NCBI GenBank assembly: GCA_900552845.1
Contig: USBC01000111.1
Location: forward strand, 1 to 6,304
DNA from: an uncultured Oscillospiraceae bacterium
GTDB taxonomy: Bacteria > Bacillota > Clostridia > Oscillospirales > Ruminococcaceae
Length of the DNA stretch: 6,304 nt
Reading direction: 5' to 3'
Shown here: positions 6,020-6,304 of the stretch, piece by piece
Numbering within the stretch: the stretch's first letter is position 1
How the letters are laid out: each line of letters begins with the position of its first letter
The notes under the pieces: model-generated
Told to the model about the DNA's origin: nothing
Seen by the model: the letters and a program-made list of their open reading frames with translations, nothing else
The model's database searches: none
Program-made: the position numbers and the translations under genes

Positions 6020-6061
6020 AAAAAAACACCACCACACCTTGTGAAAGTGTTGGTGGTGTTT
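6020..6061. terminator. Terminator downstream of the LysR gene, strongest on the minus strand
   Basis: An 11-bp perfect stem (AAACACCACCA at 6024-6034 with TGGTGGTGTTT at 6051-6061) can be extended inward with ACAC/GTGT and one bulged base. On the minus strand it runs into seven Ts (6020-6026 in reverse), which makes a strong terminator for transcription from the right. On the plus strand only TTTGT follows, so it may end the LysR transcript less efficiently. It lies 65 bases after the LysR stop codon. Confidence 0.78.
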
Positions 6062-6094
6062 GTCAATTTACGGGTCGGTAAAAACCGCATAGTC

Positions 6095-6223
6095 TTAAAT
6101 AAACACGATGATAACACGCTTGACAAGGCCAGCCTCAATGTCTGCAATCATCTGCTGAAAGCCTGGGCGGTTGAATAATGAGGTGCGATAGTTTCTGGTC
6201 TTTTCGATGCGGAAAACTGCCAT
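6095..6223 (-). pseudogene. Chimeric remnant: mobile-element HTH/replication protein start joined to a serine recombinase fragment
   Basis: A 42-codon frame runs from ATG 6223 to TAA 6095, with AAGGAGG (6231-6237) seven bases before the ATG. The first 12 residues, MAVFRIEKTRNY, match from memory the conserved start of the helix-turn-helix/replication-initiator-like protein of Tn1549-type and related clostridial conjugative elements. In intact copies this is followed by TVMSNHHLR. Here it switches after residue 12-14 to FNRPGFQQMIADIEAG (17-32), a hallmark of the resolvase domain of large serine recombinases, which is normally followed by a segment leading to SRLGR. That part is missing and the frame ends in KRVIIVFI and a stop. 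Neither parent function can remain. It is most simply a scar of deletion or recombination inside an integrated element. A tiny expressed peptide cannot be excluded, because the ribosome binding site is intact. Confidence 0.72.
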
Positions 6224-6304
6224 ATCCGCGCCTCCTTTCTCTGGTTTTGAAAAGTGTTGATTTTGGCGCAAAAAGCCCCTGTCCTGCCTCCCGGACGCTT
6301 CCCA
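6095..6304 (-). mobile_element. Edge of a degraded integrative/conjugative element
   Basis: The chimeric frame and the 80 bases before it (a leader with a strong ribosome binding site) look like element-derived DNA that extends past the right window edge. No terminal repeat, attachment site or intact recombinase is seen within the window, so the boundary towards the terminator at 6020-6061 is approximate. All three minus-strand frames of 6224-6304 are open, but I recognise no protein in them. Confidence 0.42.

Noticed and set aside
5930..6178. Plus-strand frame after the LysR gene, and the opposing minus frame at 5962-6147
   Set aside because: Both run through the terminator stem at 6020-6061, and neither has a ribosome binding site or resembles a known protein. 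The short chimeric frame on the minus strand explains this DNA better.

Overview
The window looks like a chromosomal segment of an anaerobic Firmicute, most likely a Clostridia member. The evidence is strong AAGGAGG-type ribosome binding sites, intermediate base composition, a protein of the beta-alanyl-CoA / 3-aminobutyryl-CoA ammonia-lyase family (known from amino-acid-fermenting clostridia and fusobacteria), and, at the right edge, a remnant of a clostridial integrative/conjugative element. No rRNA, tRNA or CRISPR was seen.

Layout, left to right. Positions 1-210 (minus) hold the start of an unrecognised gene that runs off the left edge. A strong bidirectional terminator (335-377) separates it from a four-gene minus-strand operon that is transcribed from about 4770 down to 414. 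In transcription order the operon encodes an M20D-type metallo-amidohydrolase (4662-3403), a multi-spanning membrane transporter (3361-2177), a small hotdog-fold ammonia-lyase (2060-1608) and a class III (CaiB/BaiF) CoA-transferase (1595-414). The last two are tightly coupled: the ribosome binding site of the CoA-transferase overlaps the stop codon of the lyase. A GC-rich stem-loop lies between transporter and lyase. A 365-base intergenic region (4663-5027) with several dyad repeats separates the operon from a divergent LysR-type regulator (5028-5954, plus), which probably starts at TTG. A second terminator (6020-6061) closes the unit, with its better T-tract on the minus strand. To its right is a 42-codon minus-strand reading frame that joins the N-terminus of a mobile-element HTH/replication protein to an internal piece of a serine recombinase.

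Inferred joint function. The transporter would import an amide or peptide conjugate and the M20 enzyme would hydrolyse it to free a beta-amino acid. The CoA-transferase would make the beta-aminoacyl-CoA, and the lyase would remove ammonia to give an enoyl-CoA (acrylyl-CoA, crotonyl-CoA or similar) for fermentation. The LysR protein would switch the operon on in response to a pathway compound. The individual family calls are well supported except for the transporter. The pathway, the substrate and the order of reactions are inference from gene neighbourhood.
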